The position numbers and the translations under genes are program-made. Below the pieces are notes generated by a model. The model was not told where the DNA came from, did no database searches, and worked only from the letters and a program-made list of their open reading frames with translations. Positions 53,865 through 62,757 of a stretch of 64,000 nucleotides of DNA are shown here, one piece after another. Each line of letters starts with the position of its first letter. Position 1 is the first letter of the stretch. The stretch comes from Vibrio ostreicida (lineage in GTDB: Bacteria > Pseudomonadota > Gammaproteobacteria > Enterobacterales > Vibrionaceae): positions 434,001 to 498,000 of the forward strand of contig NZ_JABEYA020000001.1 of NCBI RefSeq assembly GCF_013074385.2, written 5' to 3'.

Positions 53865-55022
53865 ATGGCATTAACTCGAGAAGAATTGACACGATACAGT
53901 CGGCATCTAGTGCTCCCTGAAGTTGGGTTAGCGGGGCAAGAAAAATTAAAAAATGCCAAGGTTCTGGTTGTAGGGACGGGGGGATTGGGTAGCCCGATAC
54001 TCCTCTACTTGGCGGCTTCCGGTATCGGTACCATCGGGCTTGTTGACTTTGATACCGTTGATGAAACCAACCTACAGCGGCAAATTCTTTTTGATATGGG
54101 CTGTGTGGGGGAGAGCAAGTCGTCGATCGCTAAGCAGCGGCTCACGGCATTAAACCCGTATATTACTGTCCATGAATACAACACCGCTATTGATCAAGAC
54201 AATGCCTTAGAAATGATTGGCCCCTACGACGTTGTTGTGGACGGAACAGACAACTTTACTTCTCGCTACTTGGTTAACGATGCCTGCGTGTTACTTGGAA
54301 AGCCCTATATTTATGGCTCGGTGTTTCGTTTTGAAGGGCAAGTGGCGGTCATGAACGCTTTACTGAGTGAGGGTCAGAGAGGGGCATGCTATCGATGCTT
54401 ATTTCCGGAGCCACCGCCTGCCGAACTGGTCCCCAATTGTTCTGAAGGTGGGGTTCTTGGTGTTTTGCCAGCGATCATTGGCAGCTTGCAAGCCACTGAA
54501 ACAATTAAAATTATTTGCGGTATTGGTCAATCGTTATCACGGCAATTGATTCTCTACAATGCGCTTGACCTTGATTTCAAGAAAGTCAATCTGGTCAAGG
54601 ACCCATCTTGTCCGATATGTAGCGAGAAGCCCACGATAACAGAACTCCATGCGATAGAGGTGAGTTGTCAGGCCAAGACTGAGGATGAACGCGTCTCCGT
54701 GTTGTCTGTGTTGGCTTTGCAGGAACGTTTGGACAAGCAAGAACCCCTGCAGTTGCTGGATGTGAGGCAAGACTACGAGAGAGACATTGTCCATATCGGC
54801 GGTAAACACATTCCGCTGCAACAGCTCGAAGCGATGACGGCCTCCGACTTGTGTATGTTTGATCCACAAGTGCCTTTAGTTGTCTATTGCAAAGCGGGCG
54901 CTAGGAGTGAAAAAGCCATAACTCGGCTTCAAGAACTCAGAGATTTCAAGGAGATATATTCGTTGAAAGGGGGTGTGTTGAAATGGGTGGAGGACATCGA
55001 TCCATCTCTCAACTCTTATTAA
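53865..55022 (+). CDS. MoeB/ThiF-type E1 with rhodanese domain (cluster 2)
   Basis: 385 residues. Adenylation domain: VVGTGGLGSPILLYL, DFDTVDETNLQRQ and DGTDNFTSRYL. The zinc tetrad is complete (CYRC and CPIC), with NCSEGGVLGVLP between. A rhodanese domain from about residue 290 ends in the loop CKAGARSE. It is predicted to adenylate the GG end of the ThiS-like protein encoded 27 bases downstream and load sulfur. Unlike the cluster 1 homologue it keeps the zinc site, so the two are divergent relatives. Confidence 0.9.
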   Translation: MALTREELTRYSRHLVLPEVGLAGQEKLKNAKVLVVGTGGLGSPILLYLAASGIGTIGLVDFDTVDETNLQRQILFDMGCVGESKSSIAKQRLTALNPYITVHEYNTAIDQDNALEMIGPYDVVVDGTDNFTSRYLVNDACVLLGKPYIYGSVFRFEGQVAVMNALLSEGQRGACYRCLFPEPPPAELVPNCSEGGVLGVLPAIIGSLQATETIKIICGIGQSLSRQLILYNALDLDFKKVNLVKDPSCPICSEKPTITELHAIEVSCQAKTEDERVSVLSVLALQERLDKQEPLQLLDVRQDYERDIVHIGGKHIPLQQLEAMTASDLCMFDPQVPLVVYCKAGARSEKAITRLQELRDFKEIYSLKGGVLKWVEDIDPSLNSY

Positions 55023-55049
55023 ATTTAATCAAGAGAGGGTGCCTAAATT

Positions 55050-55322
55050 ATGGCAATCATTTGTATACCAACAACCATGCAAAAGTACACCCAAGATCGG
55101 TCGAAGATTGAAGTTTCTGGAGCAACGGTACTCACTGCACTAGAACAGCTGGTTTCACTCTATCCGGATTTACAATCTGTCATTTTTGGGAAAAACCAAC
55201 AGTTGAAAGGCTACCTTAACATTTTTATTGATGAAACTGACATCCGTGAGGCCGAGTATCTGGACACAGAAATACAGAGTGAATCAGAGTTACTTTTGGT
55301 GCCCGCTGTGGTCGGTGGATAA
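55050..55322 (+). CDS. ThiS/MoaD-like sulfur carrier (cluster 2)
   Basis: 90 residues ending LLLVPAVVGG; the terminal Gly-Gly is the thiocarboxylation site. The beta-grasp pattern of MoaD is seen, with GYLNIFIDETDIR before the last strand. It lies between its E1 and the precursor gene. It should deliver sulfur to the TfuA-YcaO pair. Confidence 0.88.
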   Translation: MAIICIPTTMQKYTQDRSKIEVSGATVLTALEQLVSLYPDLQSVIFGKNQQLKGYLNIFIDETDIREAEYLDTEIQSESELLLVPAVVGG

Positions 55323-55340
55323 TGGAGTGAGGAAACAGTA

Positions 55341-55487
55341 ATGAGTGATAACCAGGATAAACCCGACCAACCAGAGCCTGAGGAACAGGCACTGTTGAAG
55401 GAAGAAGACGCTAAGGAAGTGGAAAGTCAGGATGACGATTTCTCTCCCTTAGAAAGTGGACCTGAGACCGCCTTATTTTGGCAATGA
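55341..55487 (+). CDS. Candidate RiPP precursor peptide, cluster 2
   Basis: 48 residues, start at 55341 after GGAAACAG. It is highly acidic through residue ~33 (MSDNQDKPDQ... EEDAKEVESQDDD), then FSPLESGPETALFWQ to the stop. The sharp change from an acidic hydrophilic leader to a short hydrophobic tail with Gly, Pro and Trp is typical of RiPP precursors. There is no Cys or Lys in the tail. It sits between the sulfur carrier and TfuA, exactly where a YcaO-TfuA substrate is expected. It is too short for ordinary gene callers. The core is probably within the last 15 residues. Confidence 0.78.
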   Translation: MSDNQDKPDQPEPEEQALLKEEDAKEVESQDDDFSPLESGPETALFWQ

Positions 55488-55488
55488 T

Positions 55489-56154
55489 ATGGCCATTATT
55501 TTTATTGGACCGAGTTTACCCAATGGCGAAGTCGCAAACTGGGCAAACGCAGGGATAGAAATCAGGCCGCCAATTGAAAGAGGGGATCTAGAAGACATTT
55601 CAGCGTCTGATAGCCCGGTTTGTATCATCGATGGTGTCTTTCAAAATACGCTCGCGATTACCGCTCGTGAAATTGCCAGAGCACTAAAGAAAGGTGTCAG
55701 GATATATGGATCTTCCAGTATGGGTGCACTGCGAGCCGCGGAATGTGCACCGATTGGGATGACCGGCGTCGGTAAGATATTTGAGCATTACCGGTCAGGG
55801 GAATATCAATCGGATGCCGATGTGGCGTTGACTTACGATCCGATCAGTTTCGACAATATAACGACCCCTTTGGTCAACATAAAGTATGGCTTTGCGCAAG
55901 CGGAAAAGGCGGGCGTAATTAACCATAGACAGAGGGCCCAGCTCATTAGATTGGCAAAAGGTATTCACTTTAGCGAGTTGACTTATGAGCACGTGATCAC
56001 ATTAGCGGCCCCTCATTGTGATAGGCACGAAATAACGTCATTGAAGCAGTTTATTAAGGACAATCAGTTGGCATTGGATCTCAAAAGACAAGATGCACTG
56101 CAATTGATTGCGATTATCAATAATGAATCAACTTTCATTAAACAGCTAGGATAA
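55489..56154 (+). CDS. TfuA-like thioamidation partner (cluster 2)
   Basis: 221 residues from the ATG at 55489, one base after the precursor stop; a start at 55456 would overlap the precursor and lacks homology. TfuA signatures are IIFIGPSLPNG, EIRPPIERGDL, IIDGVFQ and GSSSMGALRAAECAPIGM. It is expected to hydrolyse ThiS-COSH and assist YcaO. It is similar in plan to the cluster 1 protein but clearly divergent. Confidence 0.9.
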   Translation: MAIIFIGPSLPNGEVANWANAGIEIRPPIERGDLEDISASDSPVCIIDGVFQNTLAITAREIARALKKGVRIYGSSSMGALRAAECAPIGMTGVGKIFEHYRSGEYQSDADVALTYDPISFDNITTPLVNIKYGFAQAEKAGVINHRQRAQLIRLAKGIHFSELTYEHVITLAAPHCDRHEITSLKQFIKDNQLALDLKRQDALQLIAIINNESTFIKQLG

Positions 56155-56157
56155 TAT

Positions 56158-57198
56158 ATGTTAGTACGTAATCGCCAACCGGAAGACAATAACCAGCCGC
56201 CCCAAACGTGGAAATGCCCGCAGACTCATTACCTTGAAGCTTTTGATCAGCGTTGGTATAAACAATTGTTAGAAATACAATCTGAGCTGAATTTCTTAAC
56301 CCACGATTTTTACCGTCAACAAAACATGACGAGTGTGATGTTACCCATTACAACCGGCTCGATTTCGAGTCCAATGGGGCTTGGAAGTGATTCTCTTCCA
56401 GTCGAGGTAGAAATTGCAGGTCAGCCGACCTATCTTGCTGATTCTATGCAGTTTATGTTGGAATATGCTCTGCGCTATTGTCCTAACGGCGTTTTTTATA
56501 TGATGCCTTCTTTCCGAGGCGAAGACGCAGATAAACGCCACCTATGCCAATTTTATCATTCAGAAGCTGAAATCTGTGGTTCACTTGCTGATGTTATGGG
56601 CTTGGTCAACGCTTATCTGCATTACCTTGTCCAACATATCAGCCCAATGATTAAAAAGTTTGGTCAGGAAAATGGCTTTGATACTAGTCACTTGGATCAC
56701 TTTATTGCTCTTTCCAAAAATATTCCCACCATCCGTTTTTCCGATGCAATACGCGAGCTAGGCTACGACGATGAATACGTAGAAAAGCATGAGGCCGGTT
56801 TCTACCTGTTGACGAATGCCGGTGAGCGGCAACTTATCCAGATGTTCAAAGGCCCTGTTTGGGTAACGCATATGCCAGCGTTGTCTGTGCCCTTCTATCA
56901 GGCTGACGATGTGGACGACGAGTATTCATTGTCAGCGGACCTTTTGATGGGGATCGGTGAGACGGTTGGGTGTGGCCAACGCCACGATGCTGTTGAAGAT
57001 GTGCAAAACGCAATGGCACGCCGTGAAGTTGTGGCACAGGACTACGAATGGTACTTGGAAATGCGCAAAGTTAAACCCCTACAAACGAGTGGATTTGGTA
57101 TGGGTGTTGAACGATTCATTCTGTGGTTGTTGAATCACAATGATATTCGTGACTGTCAGCTGGTTCCAAGGTTCAACCAAGTGAATTTCTTGCCTTAG
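56158..57198 (+). CDS. Free-standing AsnRS/AspRS-like class II catalytic core
   Basis: 346 residues with no N-terminal OB-fold anticodon-binding domain. Class II motif 2 is intact (MMPSFRGEDADKRHLCQFYH, Arg120 and the RHL run), and motif 3 is GFGMGVERFILWLL (Arg319). It resembles stand-alone AsnRS-related proteins that make asparagine or aminoacyl-adenylates without tRNA specificity. In this operon it may activate Asp/Asn or another amino acid for ligation to the peptide. Overlap with TfuA is nil; only three bases separate them. Substrate and acceptor are unknown. Confidence 0.85.
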   Translation: MLVRNRQPEDNNQPPQTWKCPQTHYLEAFDQRWYKQLLEIQSELNFLTHDFYRQQNMTSVMLPITTGSISSPMGLGSDSLPVEVEIAGQPTYLADSMQFMLEYALRYCPNGVFYMMPSFRGEDADKRHLCQFYHSEAEICGSLADVMGLVNAYLHYLVQHISPMIKKFGQENGFDTSHLDHFIALSKNIPTIRFSDAIRELGYDDEYVEKHEAGFYLLTNAGERQLIQMFKGPVWVTHMPALSVPFYQADDVDDEYSLSADLLMGIGETVGCGQRHDAVEDVQNAMARREVVAQDYEWYLEMRKVKPLQTSGFGMGVERFILWLLNHNDIRDCQLVPRFNQVNFLP

Positions 57199-57216
57199 TC
57201 GACGGAGCTTAGCGAT

Positions 57217-59361
57217 ATGGCCCGAAAAACGGCAATTGTTCTCACGGCTGAATATCCGACTGAAGTTGGCCTGTCATACCTGATTGCAGGCCTGTTTCAC
57301 CAGTCACAGTCGACCGTATTGGTGGTGCCAGTCATCGGAGAGCAAATACAGGTACTCTTGCAAAAACATCTAAATTTTATCGGAACGGATTTCACTCAAA
57401 TGACGGTGGCGTCTTTTCTCGATTCGGATCTCGCGCCTAAGTGGTTAAAGGAGAGAGCTGAACAATTGGATGGAGTGACACAAGATGCCCAATTGCTGCA
57501 GGCTTATGAGATGGCCTTTGAACAGAAACCGAATGCAGGGACGGTCAGCGCGGATCGACAGGTGTGCGTGGGTGTTGGTCAAGATGGGCTTCGGTCTGCG
57601 CTCAAATACGCTTTGCTGACTCATCGAGCGGTCTTTCATGTACCGGATTATGATGACCTTAATGATGATTGGTTCTGTCAAATGTCGTCAGCGAGCAGCC
57701 TTTTGATGTTTCCAAATGATACCTTTTCAATTGAACATTTGCATCGAATGATGGCCGCCAAGGCGCAAGGTGCACCAGAATGTCTGATAGGGTACGCGTA
57801 CCCATTTGGTAAAGAGCAGCGCGAGTTAATGCGATTGAAGATGGTGGTGGCGATGTCTTGTGAACCCCCCACCAACAGAGCGGTTCATACCTTATTGCCA
57901 TTGTCAGCGCGCAAGCCATCGGTGGAAGTGGGGCAATATCGTCTTTCCACAGGTTACGGAGATGCCAACACATCAGAATGGTTGCAACAGCCTTCACAGG
58001 CACTGATTACAATGCCACATTCCAATGGTGTCAACATGTCGCTTGGACAGACGGTCCTGTGCGCAAAAAAACATCGTGAAGTGGACTCAGCAGCGAGTGC
58101 CGTTCATCCTTGTTTCAAGAGCGCGCTGTGCAACCGAGAAAAACCGGGTGTCGTGCCTTTGTCCCCTGTTGAATTGCCTGCGTCACTTGTCATGAGTTAT
58201 ACCTGTTGGGGAGCGGTGTTATCCGGTGGTGTGTACGACACCCGTTATACTTTGGCAGCTCAATTCGCTTTGTCGCCTTATACATCGGTCTTGATCACGA
58301 CCTACACAACGATCAAACTTGACCCCCAAGCTCCAGTGCATTTTTTGCAGGCCTATGAATCGGGAGAGCGGGTGGGTGAAATTGTTGCGACGTTCAATCG
58401 GAACCATTACGCCTCTTATAAAGATGTGCTGTCTGCTCTCATGGTTTTTGGCGACCCTGAGTATGTTAAGGCTGGCTCCGCCAATAAGAAAGATCTGGAT
58501 AGGGCCGTTGATCTGGTCAAAGAAGTGCTTCAGGTCGATCAAGACAAAGATAGGCCATACACAGCCCACTCGTTTTCGACCGCTTACCTTGACTATAGTC
58601 GTGCGGTCAGTCAGTTGAGCCGCGGTATCGCGGTCAGAGAAATTAGCACTTCAAGCGTCGCGTTACAGCAAGCGACGGAAACGTATTGGGGAGCGGCGAA
58701 GTGTTTAGCGGCCCGTTCTATATCGTCACAAAAGAAAAATGCGAGCGACGTAAAGGCGATTGAGCATTATACGGGTAAGATGTTAGACAACTTTCATTCT
58801 GCTTGGTGCGAGTTCTATTTAGCGATGCTGCATCATCTAGGAGGATACCTTCGTCTTCAAACCGATAAGGTCTATGTGCCTGCTGATCTTAGGTCGAAGA
58901 CCAGCACGTGTCCTTACTGTGAGGGGACGTTATCGGTCAATCCAATGCATTTAGCTAATGAATCCAGTCAGGCACGTGTTCTCCATGAATGCCCCAATTG
59001 CGCGACGGTATTGGATGCCGTCGGACATTTTTCTTCAGCGCAAGTCAATGGAGAGAGTCATTGTTCGATTCAGAGCCCTTATGAGCTGTCTCTGGCGCTT
59101 GAATTTGAACAGGCTAAATCAGACAAAACCTCACTGACGTGTTTGGCAGTGATAGAGCCTTTTATTAAGGGTGGAAAGGGCGAACTTGCGATGTCTAAAA
59201 TGCACACGACCTTAGACAAGCACAGCCACAACTATCATGTGGGCTTACCCCATATTTCTCTGCCTGCCCATTATGTATGCGGTTTACATACGCTCAATGT
59301 GCTGGTGTTGTTAGAAGACGAAGTTGCGTTAATACGCAGAACCATTTATCTAACGGAGTAA
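57217..59361 (+). CDS. Large protein with caspase/gingipain-like features and zinc ribbon
   Basis: 714 residues, function not recognised. Several features recall clan CD cysteine peptidases (caspase, CHAT, C25): ITMPHSNGVNMS could hold the catalytic His (268), VMSYTCWGAVLSGG the Cys (330), and ALMVFGDPEYV the FGDP turn common in C25. Later, CPYC (565) and CPNC (592) form a zinc ribbon. There is no signal peptide, so it is cytoplasmic. In a RiPP cluster it could be the leader peptidase or a scaffold. The protease reading is a hypothesis from pattern, not established. Confidence 0.55.
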   Translation: MARKTAIVLTAEYPTEVGLSYLIAGLFHQSQSTVLVVPVIGEQIQVLLQKHLNFIGTDFTQMTVASFLDSDLAPKWLKERAEQLDGVTQDAQLLQAYEMAFEQKPNAGTVSADRQVCVGVGQDGLRSALKYALLTHRAVFHVPDYDDLNDDWFCQMSSASSLLMFPNDTFSIEHLHRMMAAKAQGAPECLIGYAYPFGKEQRELMRLKMVVAMSCEPPTNRAVHTLLPLSARKPSVEVGQYRLSTGYGDANTSEWLQQPSQALITMPHSNGVNMSLGQTVLCAKKHREVDSAASAVHPCFKSALCNREKPGVVPLSPVELPASLVMSYTCWGAVLSGGVYDTRYTLAAQFALSPYTSVLITTYTTIKLDPQAPVHFLQAYESGERVGEIVATFNRNHYASYKDVLSALMVFGDPEYVKAGSANKKDLDRAVDLVKEVLQVDQDKDRPYTAHSFSTAYLDYSRAVSQLSRGIAVREISTSSVALQQATETYWGAAKCLAARSISSQKKNASDVKAIEHYTGKMLDNFHSAWCEFYLAMLHHLGGYLRLQTDKVYVPADLRSKTSTCPYCEGTLSVNPMHLANESSQARVLHECPNCATVLDAVGHFSSAQVNGESHCSIQSPYELSLALEFEQAKSDKTSLTCLAVIEPFIKGGKGELAMSKMHTTLDKHSHNYHVGLPHISLPAHYVCGLHTLNVLVLLEDEVALIRRTIYLTE

Positions 59362-59385
59362 ATGACGATGACGATGACGATGACG
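59362..59385 (+). repeat. Tandem ATGACG x4 at the ycaO start
   Basis: Four exact hexamers open the gene, giving four in-frame ATG codons. GGAG lies only three bases before the first ATG, so initiation at the second or third ATG (59368 or 59374) fits better. A hexamer change would keep the frame but alter spacing. Confidence 0.85.
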
Positions 59386-60696
59386 AAGCAGGCGGTATAC
59401 CAAAAAGCCTCCATTGAGGCGCAAGATATTTTGAATAACTTTCCACCACTTATGGAAGAGAATGGAAAAAAATGCGCGCCCAGTTTGCATTATCGTACGT
59501 TCACTTTTGACCAAACCATTGAGCGACTTAATCCATTTATGTCCTTGGCGGGTATCACACGTGTGGCGGATATTACCGAACTCGATAAGTCTTGTGTGCC
59601 TGTGTTTCAATGTGTACGCCCTTTGGCAATGGACGACGAGGATACGTTTACTGTTTTTTCAGGCAAAGGCTTAAATAAATCTCAATGTGAAGTGTCGGCG
59701 ATTGCCGAGGGGATTGAGCGTTATTGTGCCGAAAGTCAGAATTATCCCAGTCATAAGCTGATCGTTACCAGCTACAACAAACTCAAACAACAGGGTCACG
59801 TGATTCACCCCGCGCAGTTCCATTGCCCTGAATCCTCTATGTTTGACTCAGATGAAGAGCTAGAGTGGGTTTGTGCCACAAATTTGATGAACGGTGAATC
59901 AACTTATGTAACGGCGAATGTGGTTTTCTATCCTTATCAACCAACACAAGGTAGGGCGCTATTTCGCTATTTCACTACGGGGCTTGCAACTGGCAACAAT
60001 TTTCATGAATCCATCATACATGGCCTCTATGAAGTGATTGAAAGAGATGCCGCGGCACTGAATAAAATCCTTAGACAGAGTCCAGTGGTCCCCAATCGGT
60101 CGATTGATAATCCAGATGCCCAACGGATTATTGCCGAACTCGCAGAGAATGGGGTAGACGTGATTGTTCGTTATATTACCCAAAAGGATGTACCTGTGCC
60201 GGTTTTCTCTGTGATTTGTGAAGATACAAAAGCGTATGACCCTTTATTTGTCAACGGCGGATATGGTGCCAATCTGAATAAAGATATTGCCTTGTTGACG
60301 GCACTCAATGAGGCGGTCGCCTCAAGGCTGGGAGCCATAAGTGGTGCGCGCGAGGACTTAGCCAAATTTGAGCAAAAGCGCGAATTGCACTATCAGCAAT
60401 ATAAACGTAAATACTCGTATTGGTTTGATAAAGACTCGCGCGTGATTGATTACCAAGATATTCCCTCGGAGCAATATGAGAATTGCATAGAGGATATGAC
60501 CCATCTGATTACGGTGTTATCGGAAGCCGGCTTCAAAGACATATTACTGGTAGACCTGAATCAAGCTGGTTTTCCACAGCCAGTGGTCAAGATGCTTGTG
60601 CCCGGAGTTGAACGATATTCGTTCAAAATGGAATGTATTGGGCAGCGGGCTAAAGATAACTATTACCAAATCTACGATAAACCACTCATTTCTTAA
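59362..60696 (+). CDS. YcaO-domain enzyme (cluster 2)
   Basis: Up to 444 residues; the true start is one of four in-frame ATGs. YcaO ATP-site signatures are SAIAEGIERYCAESQ, NNFHESIIHGLYEVIERDA, and ALNEAVASRLGAISGAREDL. Like the cluster 1 enzyme it has no fused cyclodehydratase C-domain, and with TfuA it should form thioamides. The stop overlaps the methyltransferase start (TAATG). Similarity to cluster 1 YcaO is by family, not recent duplication. Confidence 0.93.
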   Translation: MTMTMTMTKQAVYQKASIEAQDILNNFPPLMEENGKKCAPSLHYRTFTFDQTIERLNPFMSLAGITRVADITELDKSCVPVFQCVRPLAMDDEDTFTVFSGKGLNKSQCEVSAIAEGIERYCAESQNYPSHKLIVTSYNKLKQQGHVIHPAQFHCPESSMFDSDEELEWVCATNLMNGESTYVTANVVFYPYQPTQGRALFRYFTTGLATGNNFHESIIHGLYEVIERDAAALNKILRQSPVVPNRSIDNPDAQRIIAELAENGVDVIVRYITQKDVPVPVFSVICEDTKAYDPLFVNGGYGANLNKDIALLTALNEAVASRLGAISGAREDLAKFEQKRELHYQQYKRKYSYWFDKDSRVIDYQDIPSEQYENCIEDMTHLITVLSEAGFKDILLVDLNQAGFPQPVVKMLVPGVERYSFKMECIGQRAKDNYYQIYDKPLIS

Positions 60697-61580
60697 TGGA
60701 TGATATAACACAGAGGTTCAGCATGATCACAGCAGATAGACCGACGTACACAAAGGAAGAAATCGAAGCGATGACGTACTTTGATCTCATTGGCGTTGTA
60801 AGAGAAACCAATCGGCCACCCGGAGGGGCGAATAGCATTCAAAGGCTCGCCCAAAGTGCCATGCTTTCTCCACAAAGTAGAATCCTTGAAGTAGGGACCA
60901 GTACAGGCTTCACCGCTATTGAGCTGGCGCGAATTACGGGGTGTCAGGTAGACGCTATTGATATCAATGAAGAAAGCCTCGGTGAAGCTCGGGCGAGAGC
61001 GAAACGTTATGGCGTCGAGGACAGGGTGACTTTCAGCAAGCAAGATGCAACCATGATGGAGTTTGAAAATGAAACGTTTGACATGGTGTTTTGTGGCAAC
61101 GTCACTTCGTACATGGATAACAAAGAAAAAGTGATCGGTGAGTACTGTCGTGTTTTGAAGCCCAATGGTTACGTCGCTGCCATTCCGATGTATTACATCG
61201 ATACGCCTACCACGGAGTTTGTTAATCAGGTGGGTGAGGCGATTGGGGTCAATCTTACCCCTAATTACCGTCAAGATTGTTTGAACTACTACCAAATGAA
61301 ACCCTTGGACATCTGTTGGTCAGAGGACTATCAGTTTGACAATATTGCAGAGCAACGAGTGGCCCAATATGTTGAGGAGCTGACAACGCGAGAGCATTTG
61401 TCATCGCTTAATGCCTCGGCATTAGAAGCTCTTGTTAGCAAGTACTCTTCATACATGCATTTATTCCGAGAGAACTTAGCGATGATGGGGTATACGCTCA
61501 TTTTGCTCAGAAAAGAGCCGGTGCAAATTGATAAAGAGTTGTTTACGTCGACAGTGATTGTAAAGCCAACACTTCGTTAA
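60696..61580 (+). CDS. SAM-dependent methyltransferase, class I
   Basis: 294 residues. Motif I ILEVGTSTGFTAIELAR and the acidic ribose-binding Asp (VDAIDINEESL) define the Rossmann methyltransferase; FDMVFCGNVTSYMD follows. It is coupled to ycaO by a TAATG overlap; a second start at 60723 is possible. It presumably methylates the precursor or product (N-, O- or S-methyl cannot be told). Confidence 0.88.
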   Translation: MDDITQRFSMITADRPTYTKEEIEAMTYFDLIGVVRETNRPPGGANSIQRLAQSAMLSPQSRILEVGTSTGFTAIELARITGCQVDAIDINEESLGEARARAKRYGVEDRVTFSKQDATMMEFENETFDMVFCGNVTSYMDNKEKVIGEYCRVLKPNGYVAAIPMYYIDTPTTEFVNQVGEAIGVNLTPNYRQDCLNYYQMKPLDICWSEDYQFDNIAEQRVAQYVEELTTREHLSSLNASALEALVSKYSSYMHLFRENLAMMGYTLILLRKEPVQIDKELFTSTVIVKPTLR

Positions 61581-61709
61581 TCCGTGGATAGCTCGACGAG
61601 TAAACCGATGGACCAGTGAGTATCTAATGACAGTGAGGCTATGTCACTCTCGTAAAAATACTCACGATAAATACGTAAAAGACATCACATCCTTTTTAGG
61701 AGTAAAGAT

Positions 61710-62744
61710 ATGACTATGAAGAGCGCCTCTCTGGCATCGACAGTATTTCATCAGGCCATGCCAGATTGGCATGTGATGGAAATATCGGGTTTAGATATTG
61801 AGTCAATCAATGACAACTACAGAGTCAAAGCCCGATCCGCTTCAACAGCGTGCGAACAGCAGTTTTTTATGAAGCTAATGTCTGAGACAGAGCGGGTCGC
61901 TCCTTCGTATGAGCCTTTCATTCATGAATTGTTAGATGGCAGAGTGCGCCATACCCTGCCGATGACCTGCTCGGGGGAGTGGAATGGACAGCGCTATTTT
62001 ATCACGGAATTTGTGCCGGAGACATTAGAGTTGCTTGATGCCCTGACAAACGAGGTTTTGTCACAGTATTGGGCCCAGTGGAGTGAACAAATCGTCACGT
62101 TTATTGAAGATTGTGCAACGATGACGTTAGAAAAAGGCTATGGGTTCATCGACAAAGACGTGCGAGAGGCGACTTTAACAAATTGGCAATCTTTCCTTGA
62201 AAAAAACCTCGATGGGCTGGCTAATACAATAGAAGACATTGTGTTAAAACATGGCAGTGAAATCGGAGGGCTTTTAAAAAAATTACATCAAGAAATGAAG
62301 CACTACGTAGAAACACAATCTCAATATTGGTGCGATGTGCCACGAGTATTGGTGCCTATCGATCTCAACCTAAGGAACTTTTTAGTCCATCAAAGCGAGC
62401 TATACGCCATTGATCTTGAAACGTTCGTGATTGGCGATCCCTTGTTGGCTTATGGTGAGTTTATGGGGCATATTCATAACACCCCTTTCTCTGAGACATT
62501 TAAACAGTACGAGCCAAATTGGACGGTGGAACAAAACAAACAGATACACTTCTACGCATTGCTCTCCAATTTGAACGTATTTTGTTTCGTGGCTGCCAGT
62601 GTCGATAAAGGCGTAGAGTTAGACAGCCTCAAGCCTTGGGGCAATACCCATTCGTTTATTGCCCTTATGCAAGAGCACCATCAGGTTTGCTTTGGTGTGT
62701 CCTTGAATGAGCATTTTGATGCGTTATCTGTGGTAAGCCATTAA
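61710..62744 (+). CDS. APH-like (aminoglycoside/choline kinase fold) phosphotransferase
   Basis: 344 residues. The kinase catalytic loop reads VLVPIDLNLRNFLV (Asp and Asn retained; the usual His before Asp is Pro-Ile), and the metal Asp is YAIDLETFVIGDP. The N-lobe lacks an obvious glycine loop but has a Lys in FMKLM. It follows the methyltransferase by 129 bases with a TAGGAGT site. It may phosphorylate the product, for tailoring or self-resistance. The substrate is unknown. Confidence 0.7.
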   Translation: MTMKSASLASTVFHQAMPDWHVMEISGLDIESINDNYRVKARSASTACEQQFFMKLMSETERVAPSYEPFIHELLDGRVRHTLPMTCSGEWNGQRYFITEFVPETLELLDALTNEVLSQYWAQWSEQIVTFIEDCATMTLEKGYGFIDKDVREATLTNWQSFLEKNLDGLANTIEDIVLKHGSEIGGLLKKLHQEMKHYVETQSQYWCDVPRVLVPIDLNLRNFLVHQSELYAIDLETFVIGDPLLAYGEFMGHIHNTPFSETFKQYEPNWTVEQNKQIHFYALLSNLNVFCFVAASVDKGVELDSLKPWGNTHSFIALMQEHHQVCFGVSLNEHFDALSVVSH

Positions 62745-62757
62745 TAATGAAATGCCA

